DNA of 64,000 nt from Chaetorhynchus papuensis (lineage: Eukaryota > Chordata > Aves > Passeriformes > Rhipiduridae): contig VWYX01000211.1 of the NCBI GenBank assembly GCA_013396525.1, forward strand, positions 826,223 to 890,222, written 5' to 3'. A program made the position numbers and the translations under genes. Below are positions 60,129 through 64,000 of this stretch, one piece after another. Position 1 is the stretch's first letter; the number at the start of each line of letters is the position of its first letter. The notes under the pieces are model-generated. The model did no database searches. It had not been told where the DNA came from and saw only the letters and a program-made list of their open reading frames with translations.

Positions 60129-62538
60129 TGCTTTGGTACCACCTTGCTATTAATATCTCGTGCACTATCAGAATTTCAACACGAGATAAGCATGTTCTGT
60201 CAGCTATCTCTGATTAGATGCTGTGAAGTACCATATTAAAACTGAGAATGTTGTTTGCTTTTAATAAGATGCACCTGTCCTTGAAGCTGTCCCATCAAAT
60301 GACAGAAGAGCCCTTTAGTAAATATATTGCTATTCAGGGCAGAGTTTGCACTGGTATTTCATTTTTAACCTCATCTTTACCTTATTTTATTCATTGATTT
60401 GTCTGTCTTTTGAGGCTGAAATTGAATTTTTCCTTTGCACATATTTTAGTATTTTTTTAAAGTTATGTACTGCATTGCTCACTTAATAAAGATTTAGAGA
60501 AGTAAAATTTATTTATTGGTCCAGACATGTTAGACAGTTTTTAAAATGTGTATTGTTACATCATATCACTCATGTCAAGCCTTGCTTAGAAAGTCTTAGC
60601 AATCAAAATCATCAACATTAGCCTTAAATAAGGACAGCAATGATTTTCTGGGACTATAAATGTCAGCTAAATATCCCTGTAATATTTTAAATAATTCAAA
60701 ATTATTTCTCAATTAAAATTTTTTAAGATTGCATCTAAATACTGACTGGTACTGCACAAAGTTACAGTTAGGCAGAAAAGAATAATTAAATTAGTTTTTA
60801 AATTTTTGTCTCAGAGTAAAGCATGGTGTTTCTCCATTACTGCGTTGAAAGCAAAATATTTTTAAATTCATGTAGTAGTTTCCCTCATCATAAATATTTT
60901 CTCTGTAACTCCCACATCATAGAAAGTGCAGCTATATAAAACTGAAAATGTTCTGCTAAATTTTCACCACTTCATAATAATTGAATTGGATGTTAGAGTG
61001 TTCTTTGGGTTTCCATTCATTTCATGCTGCATTCCTAACCTAANNNNNNNNNNNNNNNNNNNNNNNNNTAAAATCTTATAAAGGTTGTGTTTGGATTCTC
61101 AGTCACAAAATTATATATTCTTTGATTTCTCTGAGACCTTCATCACCATCCTCAGAAATCTTTTATCACAGAGCAAAGGCATGGGAAGAAATTCATTACA
61201 GATCGTTGCTAAAGTGGGTGCACAATGATTAGCACATGAAAAAGTGGTCCATTAAGGGATATTGAAGCCAAAGTTTATGACCATTTTCCTGGGAAGTCTT
61301 TGAGCCACCAGTGGCTGGAAGGGCTAACTGGAGATGTGCTGGGATATGACTGTTCCTACAGTGGGGTACTCCACCAGCTCAGCCTCGCTGTCAAGGTCTT
61401 ACCCATGGTGGGAGAAGCCCAGCACTCAGCCCCCTACTGATGCTGTGCCTGGTTGTTGGGACTCTTGATTTCTAGCAGCTGAGAATCTTCATTCTGTGAG
61501 GTCAGGGAATGTCTTGTCCTCAATGCATGGTTGTAATCAGCAATCACTCAGTTGAGGGTGTGATGATAATCATTTACTTTCATTATGGATTTGCAACACG
61601 AGGTCAGACTTTTTTCTCCTGAAGACATTTGAAGGGTGCAGTTGTGTGGGTTGATTAGGGTAAAACGAGCTTATGTACTGTAAAATGTTTGAGAAAATCC
61701 AGGAAAGGAAGCCTTTCTCTGGTCTGGAATACATATTTCACCTTCTAAAAACTAAAATGGGCGGAAATACAGACACCATCATCATTAATGAGGAACATTG
61801 ATTTTATATAGCTTTTTATTCACATTTTCAGAAAATAAAATTAGAAAAAATTAGTTCCTAGTAAAGTTTAACCGGATGAAAAGACATATATTCTTAATTA
61901 TATGTGTGTGGAAAACCAGGATAAAATGTTGGCAAAGTGCGCATCTTTGGTCCTTTCCTTTCGCAGTTTACTTGTGTGGATGTACTTTTGCCCTTTCAGG
62001 TGCCCTTTCATGCCTTTCTGAGGCCTGAACTTCTAATTCATCATGGGAGATGGAGGACAGGATGTGAGGCGTGGTGCTGGATTTTTCCAAGCCAGAGGAG
62101 GTCCTGGGGGTTTTGGTGTGAGGTGTTTGGTTTCCAGCATGAAGAGGCATATGATATGAAAGGTGTGAGAATACACCATAGTAGGTGTGGTAGGACATTA
62201 GGCTCTGCTGGATAAGTCAGAAGGAGGAAGGATATTTGGCAATATCATATTTTCTGCATAGCAGTGTGTGTACATATGTCGGGTGTTCAGTGAAATTTAA
62301 GATGTTTCCAGGTCATCCAGAATTATCACCCGTATTCTCTGCAGTTCAGCGTTCTGCATGTTTCAGAGATGTCTGTAATTTGTTGATTTTTAGCTGCGCA
62401 GTTAAAGCTACTGTGCAAGTGCTCCAAACCAGCAACATGGCTGGGCGTGGGATTTCACTTCTTCACCAAATAATTTTGCAAAAATTCCAAAAATTAAGAG
62501 ATGACCAAATGTTTAAAACCCAGTTACCTTAGACTAAT
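60129..62538. other. Non-coding DNA with a 25-N gap
   Basis: No gene or recognised transposon was seen. The patch at 61290-61480 and 61940-62210 is somewhat more GC-rich, and the overlapping frames there on both strands lack motifs. Confidence 0.5.
61044..61068. other. Assembly gap of 25 N
   Basis: Run of unknown bases. Confidence 0.99.
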
Positions 62539-62784
62539 TCAAATAGGTGTTTTGGTTGCAGATACAATAACATCCCAGCTGCTCATAAGATAAGGCATAT
62601 CTCTTGACATGGTCATAAGGAAGATATCATTTCCAGCTTTAGCAACTGGTAGCTGCTGGTAAACACCTTCCTTTTGAAACTGGAACGTTCCAAGTTCTAG
62701 CTTGATTCTTGTAATTTTAGCAAAATAGTCTTCAATTTTGCCTAAACCAAGACTTTCCAAAAAATATATATCTCTTCCTTCTTC
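62539..62784 (-). other. Open minus-strand frame, protein-like, unrecognised
   Basis: An 81-codon frame open from a TGA at 62785-62787 to a TGA at 62539-62541. It includes LGLGKIEDYFAKITRIKLEL and, near the end, MTMSRDMPYLMSSWDVIVSA. Residue use looks natural, but frames of this length are expected by chance in 64 kb. A possible internal exon would run from an acceptor near 62742 (GGTTTAG) to a donor GAAG|GTGTTT. An acceptor at 62798 (CTTCCAG) exists but reads into stops in every frame. It is on the same strand as the candidate terminal exon at 57987, with no proven link. Confidence 0.15.
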
Positions 62785-62787
62785 TCA

Positions 62788-64000
62788 GTTTCCTGTTCTG
62801 GAAGTTTGAACAGAGATTAGTCAGGACTATAAATCACAGGCAGGAAGTAATAGGAAAATAATTGCACTGTGTAGCCAAAACAGTCTCTCAAAGAGGCAGT
62901 GTACCAGAGTCAGGTGGAGAAGGAGACTTGTCTTTTTAGTATTCACAGTTTGTGGATATTTTGTCTGGGTTTTCTTCATCATTCTTCTGAGGGTCACAGC
63001 CCCTCAAGTTCATTAATAGCCAAGTGTCTTCACCACCCTGGTCATTTAATGTAATATCTACCTGAGTTTATTGGAAATTAGTTTAAGATTGTGTATAAGT
63101 TATAGGTTAACATAGCAGTCGTAATTAAAAAAAAAAAAACAAAAACCTCATGTTGTTTTATGTGGAAACCATGGAGTTTAAGTAATTTGTTGTGAATTTC
63201 ATTAGGTCCTGCAATGCATTTATTACCTGGCAGGTAGTAAATCTTTGCTCACTTCCAACTGTAGCTTCAGACTTCTACCTTTTCCCCTTGCCATATCTGT
63301 TAAACATATTTGTTTATTTCACATTACCAATTCTGAATCCTGCAGCGTTCATTAGTAGTTGGAATCTATTTGGGATAAAGACTGTCAGTTTAGCATTCTT
63401 AGAGCTTAGAGTTGCTCTCTAGGAAGCAGTTTCCGATGTTGGAAATTGAGTACTACTATAGCATGCATTTTAAGTAATCAGATCCATTCAAAACTCTATC
63501 TCGGGGATGTTTCTGAGTCATAAAATGCTAAATGGCTGACTTTCATTGAAGGTTTCAGCTTAAGTACTGTTTGCCTTTTGTGAAACTTCACCTTATATTT
63601 AACAGTATTTTAAAAATAGGGAACTTTGATTTGGAGACTAAAAACTCTACTAATCCTTGAGACTCATATGTACAATGGAGTTTTCAGATTGTCTGTTAAC
63701 AGGATGGCAGCTTTATAATAAAAGATAGAGACCAGAAGTAAAAAAGGATACTAATCTTCAACACTTTCCCTATGTCAGTTAGCAGAGGTTGCTGTGAAGG
63801 AGCAGTCTTGCATAACCTCGTTACCTCAACTGCTGCACGCCAGGAGCATGGATTTCTTTGCTTAATGTAGAATGAATTCTGCTTACATGAAACAAGTACT
63901 TTTCTTCAAAAACAAAACTTTTTCTGAGGCCAGTATGAAATGTTATCTCTTATATTTCTCAGTATTCAAGTGATTTCATAAATTTTTAACTTTTTTTTTT
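62788..64000. other. Unique AT-rich non-coding DNA to window end
   Basis: No gene or recognised repeat was seen apart from an A run at about 63126-63139. The window ends inside a T run. Confidence 0.55.

Noticed and set aside
9117..64000. tRNA, rRNA, CRISPR array, bacterial operon or phage features.
   Set aside because: None was seen: no cloverleaf-like A/B-box blocks, no spaced direct repeats, and no prokaryotic gene density. The retroelements identify vertebrate DNA.

Overview
This window reads as vertebrate nuclear DNA, most likely from a bird and probably a songbird. The main evidence is several 3'-terminal fragments of CR1 retroposons, the dominant bird LINE, ending in ATTCTRTGATTCT-type tails, together with copies of a roughly 1 kb endogenous-retrovirus LTR that I recognise from passerine genomes. 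There is no operon-like gene packing. The sequence is AT-rich, stops are dense in all frames, and no long open frame exists. It looks like a gene desert or the inside of very large introns. There are four runs of N (1, 2, 75 and 25 bases), so this is an assembled scaffold with small gaps.

Layout. 1-9116 is a huge GGAA polypurine array with a higher-order period of exactly 47 bases, eleven GGAA plus one GGA. The phase is unbroken across 190 periods, until the pattern changes just before an N at 9027. From 9117 onward the DNA is unique, with scattered retroelement remnants. CR1 lies at 17611-18064 (+), 19796-19836 (+), 33820-33955 (+), 50152-50345 (-) and 60000-60128 (+). LTR pieces lie at 19837-20211 (-) and 37197-38233 (-, near full length), and a 69-bp miniature with perfect 11-bp inverted ends lies at 45230-45298. 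Microsatellites, homopolymers, one 42/51-bp tandem duplication, a 16-bp triplicate and several perfect inverted repeats are scattered between them.

Genes. No gene is recognised with confidence. A few short stretches look like exons because a good splice acceptor leads into a natural-looking reading frame. The best is a minus-strand terminal exon at 57987-58102 with a poly(A) signal at 57724. Plus-strand candidates lie at 14277-14365, 14198-14247, 16963-17003 and 34106-34198. These are pattern-based proposals. Pseudo-exons of this kind also arise by chance in introns, and only RNA evidence or cross-species conservation can settle them.

No undescribed functional system is demonstrable. The most unusual object is the 47-bp-phased GGAA array, which is either a very recently homogenised satellite-like tract or an assembly product.
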